A stretch of DNA of 64,000 nucleotides from JAHCHG01 sp041745765 (GTDB taxonomy: Bacteria > Acidobacteriota > Blastocatellia > Pyrinomonadales > Pyrinomonadaceae): the NCBI GenBank assembly GCA_041745765.1, contig JBGTIH010000163.1, positions 1 through 64,000 on the forward strand, written 5' to 3'. Position numbers and translations under genes: made by a program. Shown here in pieces: positions 23,705-32,066 of this stretch. How positions within the stretch are numbered: position 1 is the first letter of the stretch; each line of letters starts with the position of its first letter. The notes under the pieces are model-generated. The model was not told the origin of the DNA. It saw only the letters and a program-made list of their open reading frames with translations, and ran no database searches.

Positions 23705-24487
23705 TTATTTCCCTTTGAAATCCGGTTTTCGTTTTTCTAAAAATGCCGAAACGCCTTCTTCTTTGTCATCGGTCGAAAAACAGATGGCAAACAAATCAAC
23801 TTCGCGGCGCAAGCCTTCGTCCAAATTCGAGCGCGAGGCGAATTTTACGGCTTCTTTTGACATTTGCAGGGCAATCGGCGCTTTTTCGGCGATTTTATTC
23901 GCCAGCTCGAAAGTTTTTTCCTCCAAATCTTCCGGCGCAAACACGTGATTGACCAAGCCGAAATCGAGAGCTGTTTTCGCATCAATCATATCGCCCGTCA
24001 AGATCATCTCCATCGCTCTGCCTTCGCCGATCAGGCGCGTAAGACGCTGCGTGCCGCCGCCGCCGCACATAATTCCCAAATTTATTTCGGGTTGTGAAAA
24101 TCTTGCTTTTTCGCTCGCCACGCGCAGATCGCAAGCAAGCGCGAGTTCGCAGCCGCCGCCCAGACAAAAACCGTTAATCATTGCGATGACGGGTTTCGGA
24201 AAAGTATCAATCGAGTTAAAAAGCGAACGCGCATTCATTATGTCGCGCTGCGCTGCGGCGGATTTTCCGGCAAATTCCGAAATGTCCGCGCCGGCGACGA
24301 AAGATTTTTCGCCCGAACCTGTAATGACCACGACGCGAATTTCCGTATCGTTTCGTAGTTCGTCCAGAGCGGAAATGCCTTCTTCGTGGACTTTTGAACT
24401 CAAAGCGTTAAGTTTATCGGGGCGATTAATAGTTATAATGGCAACTTTGCCGCGTTTCTCAATCAGGATTGTTTCGTAATTTGACAT
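23705..24487 (-). CDS. Enoyl-CoA hydratase/isomerase (crotonase family)
   Basis: 260 residues from MSNYETILIEKRGKVAIITI; an upstream in-frame start adds ten atypical residues. Crotonase motifs: NRPDKLNALS, the oxyanion hole GEKSFVAGADISEF, and INGFCLGGGCELALACD. Both catalytic Glu positions are present: one near FSQPEINLGI and one in GGGCELAL. This is the short-chain enoyl-CoA hydratase type (Crt/PaaF-like), used in fatty-acid or butanoate metabolism. No pathway neighbours lie beside it, so the substrate is open. Confidence 0.87.
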   Translation of the reverse strand: MSNYETILIEKRGKVAIITINRPDKLNALSSKVHEEGISALDELRNDTEIRVVVITGSGEKSFVAGADISEFAGKSAAAQRDIMNARSLFNSIDTFPKPVIAMINGFCLGGGCELALACDLRVASEKARFSQPEINLGIMCGGGGTQRLTRLIGEGRAMEMILTGDMIDAKTALDFGLVNHVFAPEDLEEKTFELANKIAEKAPIALQMSKEAVKFASRSNLDEGLRREVDLFAICFSTDDKEEGVSAFLEKRKPDFKGK

Positions 24488-24590
24488 AGATTTTTTTACG
24501 CAATAACTCCCATACAATTTAATTGCTTGAATAATTTGATTTTATTTGTTGAATTTTATGAAAAACAAGTGGTTAAAACAAACCTGGATT

Positions 24591-24971
24591 TTACAATTCA
24601 TCGTCATCTTCGGCAGAATGATCGTCGGCAACCCAAGCGACAAAAAGCCGTAGCCAATTGTCTTTCGGTTCAATAATGGCAACACCGATTCGCATTGCGC
24701 CGTAGGAAGCGGGCGAAGTTCGCATAACTTTCGCTTTAACTTCGACCGGAACACCATCGGGGCGATGCGAACGCAAATAAAGACTTTCGCCGCTTTCGAC
24801 TTTTTGATTCAGATGGAAAAGAGTTCCGGTAGTTGAAATATCATCGGTTTCAGTCGGCTCGCTCCAAGCCGCGCCATCGGTTGTGCGTCCTGAAACGACA
24901 ATCGGCAGACGCAAAGCCATTCTCAGAGCAAAGCGTTTTTCATCAAATTGAGCTTGTGTGTTGGTTGACAT
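24591..24971 (-). CDS. PilZ-domain protein
   Basis: 126 residues, a single PilZ domain. The two c-di-GMP-binding motifs are present: RxxxR (R13-FAL-R17) and D/NxSxxG (D44-I-S46-TT-G49). The beta barrel follows (LYLRSHRPDGVPVEVKAKVM, MRIGVAIIEP) and the tail is acidic (DDHSAEDDDEL). Probably a c-di-GMP receptor; the output is unknown. Similar proteins are numerous in Acidobacteria. Confidence 0.82.
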   Translation of the reverse strand: MSTNTQAQFDEKRFALRMALRLPIVVSGRTTDGAAWSEPTETDDISTTGTLFHLNQKVESGESLYLRSHRPDGVPVEVKAKVMRTSPASYGAMRIGVAIIEPKDNWLRLFVAWVADDHSAEDDDEL

Positions 24972-25211
24972 ACTAAGTCTAAAAAATAAAAACAGTTTAA
25001 CACGAAATTTTATTAAAGATATTTTTTTTGTGCTTGATTCTTGGTAAAACAGGAATAAATCTTACACTTTATAAGATAACTATCTGAAACCTTCCTAATA
25101 CTTATTCGACTAACGTGTTGTTTGATAGTTATACTATAAGCATTAGTGAAAATGCTATTCATTTTATTTATTTTTTGATTTTTTTATTGAAAAGGAGATT
25201 TTTTTAATTTT
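24972..25211. promoter_or_regulatory. Divergent intergenic region with trxB promoter and an inverted repeat
   Basis: A TATACT -10 box lies at 25130-25135 with TCGACT 18 nt upstream (25106-25111), directed at trxB. ATAACTATC (25076-25084) and GATAGTTAT (25124-25132) are perfect inverted 9-mers, the second overlapping the -10 box; they could be a two-part operator. AAGGAG sits about 14 nt before the trxB ATG, farther than usual. Confidence 0.5.
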
Positions 25212-26222
25212 ATGTCGCAAACAGAAACTTATCGGAAAGTGGTTATTTTAGGTTCGGGACCGGCGGGTTTGACCGCCGCAATCTATGCTTCGAGAGCGCA
25301 ACTCGAACCTTTAGTTATCGAAGGACCACAGCCCGGCGGACAGTTGACGATTACGACCGATGTCGAAAATTATCCGGGTTTTGCCGATGGAATTATGGGA
25401 CCGGAATTGATGGTTCAGTTTCGCGGACAGGCAGAGCGGTTCGGAACGGAATTTTTAGGCACCTGGATTGATAAAGTTGACTTATCGAAACGTCCGTTCA
25501 CGCTCTACGGCAAAGAGAGCGAAGACAGCGAAGAAATTACGCAGATAATCAAAGCCGAAACCTTGATTATCTCAACCGGAGCTTCGGCAAAATGGCTCGG
25601 AGTTCCGGGCGAAGACCCCGTTCCGAACGGTTTGGGCGGAAACGGCGTTTCGGCGTGCGCGACGTGCGACGGTTTTTTCTTTCGCGGCAAAGACGTTGTC
25701 ATTGTCGGCGGCGGCGATACGGCGATGGAGGAAGCGATGTTCTTAACGCGGTTTGCTTCAAAAGTTACGATCATTCACCGGCGCGACGAATTTCGTGCGT
25801 CGAAAATTATGCAGGAACGAGTTTTTGCCAATGAAAAAATCGAAATTATGTGGAATACCGGAATTAAAGAAATTCTCGGTTCGCAGGAAGAAGGCGTAAC
25901 GGGCATAAAGATTTTCAACGCTCAAACCGGCGAAGAAAGTATTTTCCCGACGCAAGGCGTTTTCATTGCTATCGGACATAAACCGAATACTGATTTATTC
26001 AAAGATTGGCTCGATATGGATGACGTCGGCTACATCAAAACCGAAGGGCGCACGATGAAAACCAAAATTCCCGGCGTTTTCGCGTCCGGCGACGCGCAGG
26101 ATTCTTATTACCGCCAAGCCGTAACCGCCGCCGGAACAGGTTGTATGGCGGCGATTGATGCCGAAAGATTTCTGGTCGAACACGGCGAAAAAGAACAAAC
26201 AGAAACAGCGACGAACTGGTAA
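25212..26222 (+). CDS. trxB: Thioredoxin reductase
   Basis: 336 residues. FAD-binding GSGPAGLTAAIYASRA (15-30), redox-active C149-A-T-C152 followed by DGFF, NADPH-binding GGGDTAMEEAMFL, and the C-terminal FAD motif TKIPGVFASGDAQD. It transfers electrons from NADPH to thioredoxin, which would also serve the thioredoxin-coupled ArsC in this window. The tail after SGDAQDSYYRQAVTAAGTGC is slightly longer than in E. coli. A palindromic repeat follows the gene. Confidence 0.96.
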   Translation: MSQTETYRKVVILGSGPAGLTAAIYASRAQLEPLVIEGPQPGGQLTITTDVENYPGFADGIMGPELMVQFRGQAERFGTEFLGTWIDKVDLSKRPFTLYGKESEDSEEITQIIKAETLIISTGASAKWLGVPGEDPVPNGLGGNGVSACATCDGFFFRGKDVVIVGGGDTAMEEAMFLTRFASKVTIIHRRDEFRASKIMQERVFANEKIEIMWNTGIKEILGSQEEGVTGIKIFNAQTGEESIFPTQGVFIAIGHKPNTDLFKDWLDMDDVGYIKTEGRTMKTKIPGVFASGDAQDSYYRQAVTAAGTGCMAAIDAERFLVEHGEKEQTETATNW

Positions 26223-26270
26223 GATTGAAATAAACGAAACTTAATTCGACGCGTGTCAGATTAAAAATCA

Positions 26271-26351
26271 GCCGCAGATGAACGCGGATAAATCAGTTAA
26301 AACTGTTAAATTTAGAGAAAAAATCAGCGTTCATCGGCGTTCATCCGCGGC
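26271..26351. repeat. GCCGCAGATGAACGC inverted repeat
   Basis: GCCGCAGATGAACGC (26271-26285) pairs with GCGTTCATCCGCGGC (26337-26351), 14 of 15 bases. The words are reused inside (GCGGAT, GCGTTCATC), giving a compound hairpin between the convergent trxB and redoxin genes. It could terminate both by structure, though no U-run is present. Confidence 0.75.
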
Positions 26352-26419
26352 TAATTTTCTTGATTTTCAACTTTCAAAGTTAGTCTATTAAAATTCCGGC
26401 TTTTTTCTTTGTTATCTGC

Positions 26420-27079
26420 TCAAGGTTTTTGAAATTCGGCGGTTTTGCCGTCGTCACAGGCTTCGATGGTTTTGTTTGCAGTTTCGGCTTTAGATTCTTC
26501 GGCAGACAAGCCCAGTTTTTGGCGGACAAATTGTTCCGCTTCGGCTTCAATCAATTCACCGTTGGCGATGTAGGCTTTTTTGGCTAAAACATCGCCCTTT
26601 TTCTCTAATGCCGCCGGCTCGAGAAAAATATTCCAGGGCGAACCCCAATTGCGCGTATCGCCCGCTTCTCTGCGGTATTCATAATGCAGAGTTTTCAGTT
26701 TCGCGGCTTGGCTGTCGGATTCAAAAACGACCGGAAACGTGATCTTAAAATTATCAATACTGGATTTCATCGCCGCCACCGTATCATATTCGCCGACTCC
26801 AACCACCTCAAAACCGTCTTTTTTATATTTTTCGTAAAGTTTCTGCACGAAAGGAGCTTCGTGTTTCCAATTCGGACACCACGGCGCGAAATAAACGACA
26901 AGAACGAGTTTTTTGTCTTGAGCGAGTTCGCGCAAATTCAATTCCTGATTATCGCGGATGCTTTTATACGTCCAATCTTTATATTTTAATTTTTTCTCCT
27001 GAATCGGGGCTTGCTCGGTTTGCGCGAATGCCAGAGCAGGAATCATCAACAAAATCGCCAATGTCAAAAAAAACTTCAT
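26420..27079 (-). CDS. Secreted TlpA/redoxin-like protein lacking the resolving cysteine
   Basis: 219 residues. Signal peptide (FFLTLAILLMIPALAFA, cut before QTEQ). The thioredoxin fold follows, with YFAPWCPNWKHEAPF. C68 is in the first CxxC position, but residue 71, where the second Cys belongs, is Trp. A family TlpA protein would be a periplasmic disulfide reductant; with one Cys this one may act as a peroxidase, a glutathionylated form or a binding protein. One other Cys (TIEACDDG) lies near the C-terminus and could act as a distal partner. Confidence 0.75.
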   Translation of the reverse strand: MKFFLTLAILLMIPALAFAQTEQAPIQEKKLKYKDWTYKSIRDNQELNLRELAQDKKLVLVVYFAPWCPNWKHEAPFVQKLYEKYKKDGFEVVGVGEYDTVAAMKSSIDNFKITFPVVFESDSQAAKLKTLHYEYRREAGDTRNWGSPWNIFLEPAALEKKGDVLAKKAYIANGELIEAEAEQFVRQKLGLSAEESKAETANKTIEACDDGKTAEFQKP

Positions 27080-27321
27080 ATCAAATAAAACTCCTTATAT
27101 TTGTAGAGATTAAACTTTTGGATGCCGAAAAACAAGAAAAAGCGGTAAATTAAAAATTATTTTTCTTCCCGTAAATGATCTGAATAATTTTGCATTTAAA
27201 AACAAAAAAGCGGAACAGATAAAGGGGATTTAAGGTAGTTTTATGAAAAAACAATACAAAGATTTATTTCTCACAAAATCAGTTAAATTATCTGTCCCGT
27301 TTTATATGACGTTAAATGAAA

Positions 27322-28386
27322 TCAGTTTTTGCCCCAAAATCCGATTCTTTTTTGAACAAGCGATTCAACATTGACCGGTACATTTTCCGCTCGCGCCTTG
27401 CGGATGAAATCAGCGTCAATCTTGAAAATGCGTAGTTTTGTCGCTTGTTCGACCGTAAGATTCGATAAACCTTCGCCCTGCATTTCTCTGATGAATTCGG
27501 GCGTAACTTTGAAAATTCTCAATTTTACGGCTTCTTCGGCGGAAATATCGGTAAAGCCAGCTGCCCGCATCTCGCGCAGATATTCGGGCGAAATTTTGAA
27601 AATGCGGAATTTAACCAAATCTTCGAGCGAATTTTTCGAATAGCCCATCGCGGCGACCTGACGGGCAAAATCGGCATCGATTTTGAAAATACGCGCTTTA
27701 ATAAGGTCTTCCATATCGAGATTCGGAAAACCGATCGAATTCATTTCGCTAGCAAATTCCGGCGTGATCTTGAAAATTTTTGCTTTGAAAACATCATCGA
27801 ACCCGAGTTCTTTAAAACCCATTGATCTGACCTGATCGACGAATGAAGCGGTTATGTCAAGCGTCGTCGAAGCAAAGAGTTTTTCGATGCTAAGTCCTGA
27901 AAATCCGCGGCTTTCCATCGCCGAAATAAAACTTGCATTCGGCGTAAAGCGGAAAGTTCCCGAACCTTTTTCGTTTTGAAACGCGCCTTCGCATTCGATT
28001 GTTCCGGCTTCGCGGGCGATTCTGAAACTCACGTTAGAATTCGCGCTCTCGACCTGCGCTCTCGATAAACCCTGCAAATCTGCGTAAGCGAAACTCATTC
28101 CTTGATTATTTCTGCTGCCTTTCGACGTTTCATAACGAAAATTCAAGTGAATCTTATTCGGATCGGCTTTTTCTTTCCAATCGTTTCCGATTTCCGCTTC
28201 GACATCTGCATTTATGCCGTTGATTTTATCAACGCTTTTATGCTTGTTGATTACCTTTAAATCGTTGTAATTATTAGCTTTCCACGTTCCGGTAAGCGTA
28301 TTTTGAGCGACGATTATATACGAACCGATCACAATGACAATAAAAACGCCGACAGAGCGCATAAATATTTGAATAAATTTTTCCAT
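27322..28386 (-). CDS. Membrane-anchored protein with tandem 29-residue helical repeats
   Basis: 354 residues from an ATG with AGGAG 8 nt upstream. An N-terminal signal or anchor (VGVFIVIVIGSYIIVAQ) is followed by a beta-rich region (about 30-145) and then at least six tandem 29-residue repeats on the pattern FKxxxDFxxEMxxxGFxxLxxEDLIKxRI. Such repeats occur at the C-terminus of some BlaR1/M56-type and other acidobacterial proteins; their function is unknown to me. No peptidase domain is present here. The repeats vary at surface positions but keep the IFKI core, so they probably form a superhelix for protein binding. Confidence 0.7.
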   Translation of the reverse strand: MEKFIQIFMRSVGVFIVIVIGSYIIVAQNTLTGTWKANNYNDLKVINKHKSVDKINGINADVEAEIGNDWKEKADPNKIHLNFRYETSKGSRNNQGMSFAYADLQGLSRAQVESANSNVSFRIAREAGTIECEGAFQNEKGSGTFRFTPNASFISAMESRGFSGLSIEKLFASTTLDITASFVDQVRSMGFKELGFDDVFKAKIFKITPEFASEMNSIGFPNLDMEDLIKARIFKIDADFARQVAAMGYSKNSLEDLVKFRIFKISPEYLREMRAAGFTDISAEEAVKLRIFKVTPEFIREMQGEGLSNLTVEQATKLRIFKIDADFIRKARAENVPVNVESLVQKRIGFWGKN

Positions 28387-28470
28387 AAAATAATCTCCTA
28401 AAAATTTTTGTTTGGGATTTTGCCCTTCTGTTGAGATAAACACCGCGTCAGTAAATTTTGTGACAAAAAG

Positions 28471-28610
28471 TCAGAACCACCTGCGTAAGCGGGTGATGAA
28501 ACCTACATTTCAAGTCAATTTTGAATTTATTGTTTGTCCACCCCCTTACGCAGATGGTTCTGACAAGAATTTATTGTTTGCCCACCCGCTTACGCAGGTG
28601 GTTCTGACAA
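28471..28610. repeat. Two tandem 44-bp units plus one inverted copy, core CACCCGCTTACGCAGGTGG
   Basis: The 25-nt word at 28583-28607 is repeated directly at 28539-28563 (two mismatches) as part of a 44-bp tandem pair (28523-28566 and 28567-28610), and inverted without mismatch at 28471-28495. The last unit overlaps the 3' end of the acetyltransferase gene and provides its stop codon. Confidence 0.88.
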
Positions 28611-29069
28611 GAGTTTGAAGGCTTCGACGGTAAATTTTAAGTGACGTTCGGATTCGTCAATGAGCGCGCCGTGTTTTTTGTAGAAATTTATTGCCGGAGT
28701 GTTCCAATCGAGAACCTGAAAATCCATCCGCACCGCGCCTTTTTCTTTGCCGATGCGGGCGATTTCCCTGAGCATCTTTTCGCCGAGTCCTGCTTTTCGA
28801 TATTTTTCGGTGATGTAAATATCTTCTAAATAAACGCTTTTTTGTCCGCGAAAGCTCGAAAAATACGGAAAGAAAATCGCAAAAGCAATCGGCGTTTCAT
28901 CATCAAAAGCGATCAAACTTTCGACAAAAGCATTTTCGCCGAACATCGCTTCATTCAAACTTTCTTCCGTAACTTCCAAAGAATGCGCCAAATTTTCAAA
29001 CTCGGCAAATTCGCGCATCAATTCGATAATTTGCGGAATGTCTTCAATTTCGGCTTTTTTAATTTTCAT
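28590..29069 (-). CDS. GNAT-family N-acetyltransferase
   Basis: 159 residues. Acetyl-CoA-binding motif A is VYLEDIYITEKYRKAGLGEKM (read as VYLEDIYITEKYRK and AGLGEKML), and DWNTPAINFYKKHGA is motif B. It resembles the diamine/spermidine acetyltransferase branch (ELMREFAEFENL, VTEESL, LEDIYI), so a polyamine or small amine substrate is plausible. It overlaps the upstream membrane-protein gene by 11 nt. Its last codons (SEPPA) and TAA come from a repeat unit. Confidence 0.82.
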   Translation of the reverse strand: MKIKKAEIEDIPQIIELMREFAEFENLAHSLEVTEESLNEAMFGENAFVESLIAFDDETPIAFAIFFPYFSSFRGQKSVYLEDIYITEKYRKAGLGEKMLREIARIGKEKGAVRMDFQVLDWNTPAINFYKKHGALIDESERHLKFTVEAFKLLSEPPA

Positions 29070-29748
29070 CTTTAATTTTTTTAGGCTTTTCCCAAGCCTT
29101 TGCGATCAATACAAGATAAATTATAAAAAGAATTGGCGAGAGAAAAATGGCAAAAAATAAAATCACAATTAAAACGCTGTAAGCCGAATCATTCGGCGAA
29201 GGCTCGGTAATTCCGCCCATTACGTTAAAAACCACTCTTTCCAGATTAAGTGTAACCAAACCAAGCACGATCAAGCCGAGCGGCAAAAAAGTCGCGGTAA
29301 CAGCGGAAAGCCAATTCATCGCAAAAAATCGCCGCAAAGCAAAAAGCAGCAACGCCACGCGCCACGAAGCAACAATCAATAAAAACCAGGCGTTTATCGC
29401 ATTTGCCGTTTTCATTTCGACAAACTTTTCAACCGGAATCGCATATAAAATCGCCGGCGGCGAAACGAGCGAAATAAATGTCAAAACGCGAAAATACGAC
29501 CAATCTTTAGCTTTCAGCGGTGCGATAAAAAACAGCAAAAAAATTGCCAATACAAAAATATAAACCACCGAACCAACGCCCAGGTGCTGCAAAAATTCGG
29601 CTTTCGGATTATCCCAATATCTTCCGATTCCGACCAACCATGTGCAAACAAGTCCGAAGATCAGATGTTTATAACCAAATACCAGAAACTCTTCCCGCGT
29701 TAAGCGAAATGTCAGTAAACGGAAAGTGTCTTTGACTACTTCAAGCAT
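29059..29748 (-). CDS. Polytopic membrane protein (Yip1-like size and topology)
   Basis: 229 residues with about six hydrophobic helices (SVVYIFVLAIFLLFFIAPL, VLTFISLVSPPAILYAI, LLIVASWRVALLLFAL, VTATFLPLGLIVLGLVTL, VLIVILFFAIFLSPILFIIY) and a Lys-rich C-terminus. It resembles Yip1/YIPF-type membrane proteins only in size and topology; no motif decides. It is followed by and overlaps the GNAT gene, and preceded by a toxin-antitoxin pair and gltX on the same strand. Confidence 0.6.
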   Translation of the reverse strand: MLEVVKDTFRLLTFRLTREEFLVFGYKHLIFGLVCTWLVGIGRYWDNPKAEFLQHLGVGSVVYIFVLAIFLLFFIAPLKAKDWSYFRVLTFISLVSPPAILYAIPVEKFVEMKTANAINAWFLLIVASWRVALLLFALRRFFAMNWLSAVTATFLPLGLIVLGLVTLNLERVVFNVMGGITEPSPNDSAYSVLIVILFFAIFLSPILFIIYLVLIAKAWEKPKKIKDEN

Positions 29749-29771
29749 TTGATTTTGATAGCTTTGAGTTA

Positions 29772-30107
29772 TTATTTCAATAGATGATCGCTTAAATTTT
29801 GCAATAATTTTTTGTGTCTATCTTCAGAAATCGAACCGATTGAACCGATAATCTGATTGCGCGGTAAAACCAACAGAAAGCCGAGCCGAATAAGCGAATC
29901 GGTTTCTAGACCGCTCATATCGAAATCTTCGTCGGTTTCAGAAATAATTTCATCAAAATCTTCAACCTTTTGCCGAAGTTGTGTGCTGATTCCGCAGATG
30001 AGAAAATCCCGAAATGGCGGCATTTCGCGCAAAATTAAAGCCGGGCGGCGTTTCATACTTCCGTTAGATTGCGGAAAATTTGCAATAATAATCTCAGCTT
30101 CCTTCAT
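29772..30107 (-). CDS. Second PemK/MazF-like toxin
   Basis: 111 residues. MKEAEIIIANFPQSNGSMKR and RRPALILREMPPF match the first strands of PemK/MazF proteins (RP.LIL). The ICGISTQL segment is the next conserved strand and the LIRLGFLLVL stretch is the C-terminal strand. Members cleave mRNA. It overlaps its upstream partner by 14 nt. It is unlike the toxin at 6778-7098 beyond the fold. Confidence 0.75.
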   Translation of the reverse strand: MKEAEIIIANFPQSNGSMKRRPALILREMPPFRDFLICGISTQLRQKVEDFDEIISETDEDFDMSGLETDSLIRLGFLLVLPRNQIIGSIGSISEDRHKKLLQNLSDHLLK

Positions 30108-30318
30108 ATTCAGGATTTAAAGTTTTGATTTTTTCCAAAGGATATTCCGGTTCGTCATCTGCATAACCTCGCGCAAAACTTTTTTTTCCCAACAAAAGCC
30201 AATCCTCATCTTCATCGTCCGGCACAACTTTTATGATGACTTTGGTGTTTGGCGGCAGTTCACAAGGTTCATCAAGCAATATCTGTGTACCATCAAAATG
30301 TCCGCGTATTTCAAGCAT
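30094..30318 (-). CDS. Putative antitoxin partner of the second PemK-like toxin
   Basis: 74 residues. MLEIRGHFDGTQILLDEPCE and LPPNTKVIIKVVPDDEDEDW resemble small DUF104/AF2212-type antitoxins, followed by an acidic, Pro-containing tail (DDEPEYPLEKIKTLNPEYEG). No helix-turn-helix is obvious. Assigned mainly from size, acidity and overlap with the toxin gene. It lies 26 nt downstream of gltX. Confidence 0.65.
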   Translation of the reverse strand: MLEIRGHFDGTQILLDEPCELPPNTKVIIKVVPDDEDEDWLLLGKKSFARGYADDEPEYPLEKIKTLNPEYEGS

Positions 30319-30344
30319 AAATTTTACCTCACTACCGAATTATA

Positions 30345-31838
30345 CTATAAATTCCAGGCGATTTGGCTTTTCAGGCGCATAATTGTTTTGTCTTTGCCGA
30401 GTTGTTCGATGGCGGCGATCATTGACGGACCGACCATTTGACCTGTTAAAACGACTCGTGCGCCGTTTAAGACAACGCCGAGTTTTGTCCCTTTTTCTTC
30501 GCAGAATTGATTGACGGCTTCATAAACGGGGTCGTGTGACCAATCTTCCAAAGATTCGAATTTTTCAGCTAATTCCGGCAGCCAAACTTTTAGATCGGGA
30601 TGTTTTTTGAGATTTTTTTCGATTGCTTTTTGGTCGAAATCGAAATCTTCCGAGAAAAATGCGCGTCCTTGCCCGCTAAAATCTTTAAGCGTGTAAAATC
30701 TTTCGCGGATCAGATCAACCGTTTTGGCAAACCATTCCGCATCGTCTTCTTCATATTCCTCGCGCCAGAGTTTTGCGCTCTTTAATTCTTTGACAATATG
30801 CGGCAATAATTCGTCGAGCGGCAGAGTGCGGATATATTCGGCGTTCATCCAGATCGCTTTGTCGTCCGTCCAGCGTTTCGGGTTGTTCAGATCAAAATTA
30901 AAAGTCGCGTTCGAGCGGTGAATTCCGCTCAAGGAGAATTTTTCGGTCAATTCTTCCAATGAATAAATTTCCTGTTCTTCGCCCGCCGACCACCCTAAAA
31001 GTGCGAGAAAATTGCGAAACGCGGCGGCTAAAAACCCAGCGTCGCGGTAAGTCGTCATCGAAACGATCTCGCCGTGAATTCGTTTGGAAAGTTTTTTTCC
31101 GCCCGGAGCTAAAATCAGCGGAAGATGCGCGAAACGCGGCGGCTGTTTGCCGAGTGCTTCGTAAATCAAAATCTGTTTATGCGTATTCGTTAAATGATCC
31201 TGCCCGCGAATTACGTCGGTGATTTCCATTTCGATGTCGTCGCAAACCACCGCTAAATTATAAAGCGGATGACCGTCGGAGCGAAGCAGAACGAGGTCTT
31301 CGATTTCTTCATAATCTCTTTCCTGAAGACCGTAAACTCCGTCTTCAAAAGAAGTTTTGCCCGTTTCGGCAACTTTCAGACGAATCGCAAAAGGTTCGCC
31401 TGCCGAAGCGCGTTTACCCGATTCTTCCTTTGAAAGATCACGAAATTCATTGTCGCGCATACTTTTTTCGCCTTGCGCGGCGCGCGCTTTTTCGACGATC
31501 GCGGCTTTGATATTTTTATCGTTCGGTTCGGCTTTCGGCGTAAAATCCCGATATGCTTTGCCTTCTTCCAATAATTTCAAAGCGGCGGCGCGGTGTTTGT
31601 CGGCGTTATTCGATTGAAAAACGATTTCCTCATCGTGCGAAAACCCGAGCCATTCGAGCCCTTCGAGAATCGAGCGCGTTGATTCTTCGGTCGAACGCGC
31701 TAAATCCGTGTCTTCGATTCGCAGAAGAAATTTTCCGCCGACATTGCGGGCGTAAAGATAATTAAAAAGCGCGGTTCGAGCCGAACCGATATGCAGATAC
31801 CCCGTCGGCGACGGTGCAAATCTAACTCTTATAGTCAT
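30345..31838 (-). CDS. gltX: Glutamyl-tRNA synthetase
   Basis: 497 residues from MTIRVRFAPSPTGYLHIGSA (HIGS at 16-19). Class I motifs: HIGH-type HIGS and the KMSKS-type loop KLSKR (GGKKLSKRIHGE). Also DTDLARSTEESTRSI and IRGQDHLTNTHKQI, typical of GluRS. It charges tRNA-Glu; whether it discriminates against tRNA-Gln cannot be told. An upstream in-frame start adds nine residues and is rejected. Followed by a toxin-antitoxin pair. Confidence 0.96.
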   Translation of the reverse strand: MTIRVRFAPSPTGYLHIGSARTALFNYLYARNVGGKFLLRIEDTDLARSTEESTRSILEGLEWLGFSHDEEIVFQSNNADKHRAAALKLLEEGKAYRDFTPKAEPNDKNIKAAIVEKARAAQGEKSMRDNEFRDLSKEESGKRASAGEPFAIRLKVAETGKTSFEDGVYGLQERDYEEIEDLVLLRSDGHPLYNLAVVCDDIEMEITDVIRGQDHLTNTHKQILIYEALGKQPPRFAHLPLILAPGGKKLSKRIHGEIVSMTTYRDAGFLAAAFRNFLALLGWSAGEEQEIYSLEELTEKFSLSGIHRSNATFNFDLNNPKRWTDDKAIWMNAEYIRTLPLDELLPHIVKELKSAKLWREEYEEDDAEWFAKTVDLIRERFYTLKDFSGQGRAFFSEDFDFDQKAIEKNLKKHPDLKVWLPELAEKFESLEDWSHDPVYEAVNQFCEEKGTKLGVVLNGARVVLTGQMVGPSMIAAIEQLGKDKTIMRLKSQIAWNL

Positions 31839-31944
31839 AAAAAACAGTTTTACGCAAAGGCGCACTGAAGCGCAAAGTCAAAAATTAAAAATCCGTCTAA
31901 AAACACGAAAAGCCATCAAATCTGAAAATTTGATAGCCGCTAGA

Positions 31945-31972
31945 TAAATCCAAAATCTAAAATCCAAAATCA
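31945..31972. repeat. Tandem heptamer array, core AAAATCY (4 units)
   Basis: TAAATCC, AAAATCT, AAAATCC and AAAATCA lie between gltX and tRNA-Ser, ending four bases before the encoded CCA of the tRNA. Confidence 0.75.
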
Positions 31973-31975
31973 AGA

Positions 31976-32066
31976 TGGCGGAGACGACAGGATTCGAACC
32001 TGTGGAGGGCGATTAACCCTCAACGATTTAGCAAACCGCCGCTTTCAGCCACTCAGCCACGTCTCC
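31976..32066 (-). tRNA. tRNA-Ser(GCT)
   Basis: 91 nt including encoded CCA. Acceptor stem GGAGACG/CGTCTCC, a long variable arm (GTTGAGGGTTAATCGCCCTC), anticodon loop TTGCTAA (GCT) and TPsiC arm CACAG-GTTCGAAT-CCTGT. The class II size and variable arm fit serine. It reads AGC/AGU. Confidence 0.97.

Noticed and set aside
26271..26351. Reading the GCCGCAGATGAACGC repeat as a classical bidirectional terminator
   Set aside because: Structure is adequate but no U-run follows on either strand, so it is listed only as a repeat.
27243..27374. 43-codon plus-strand frame near the end of the repeat-protein gene
   Set aside because: Antisense to a well-supported gene for part of its length and no family match.
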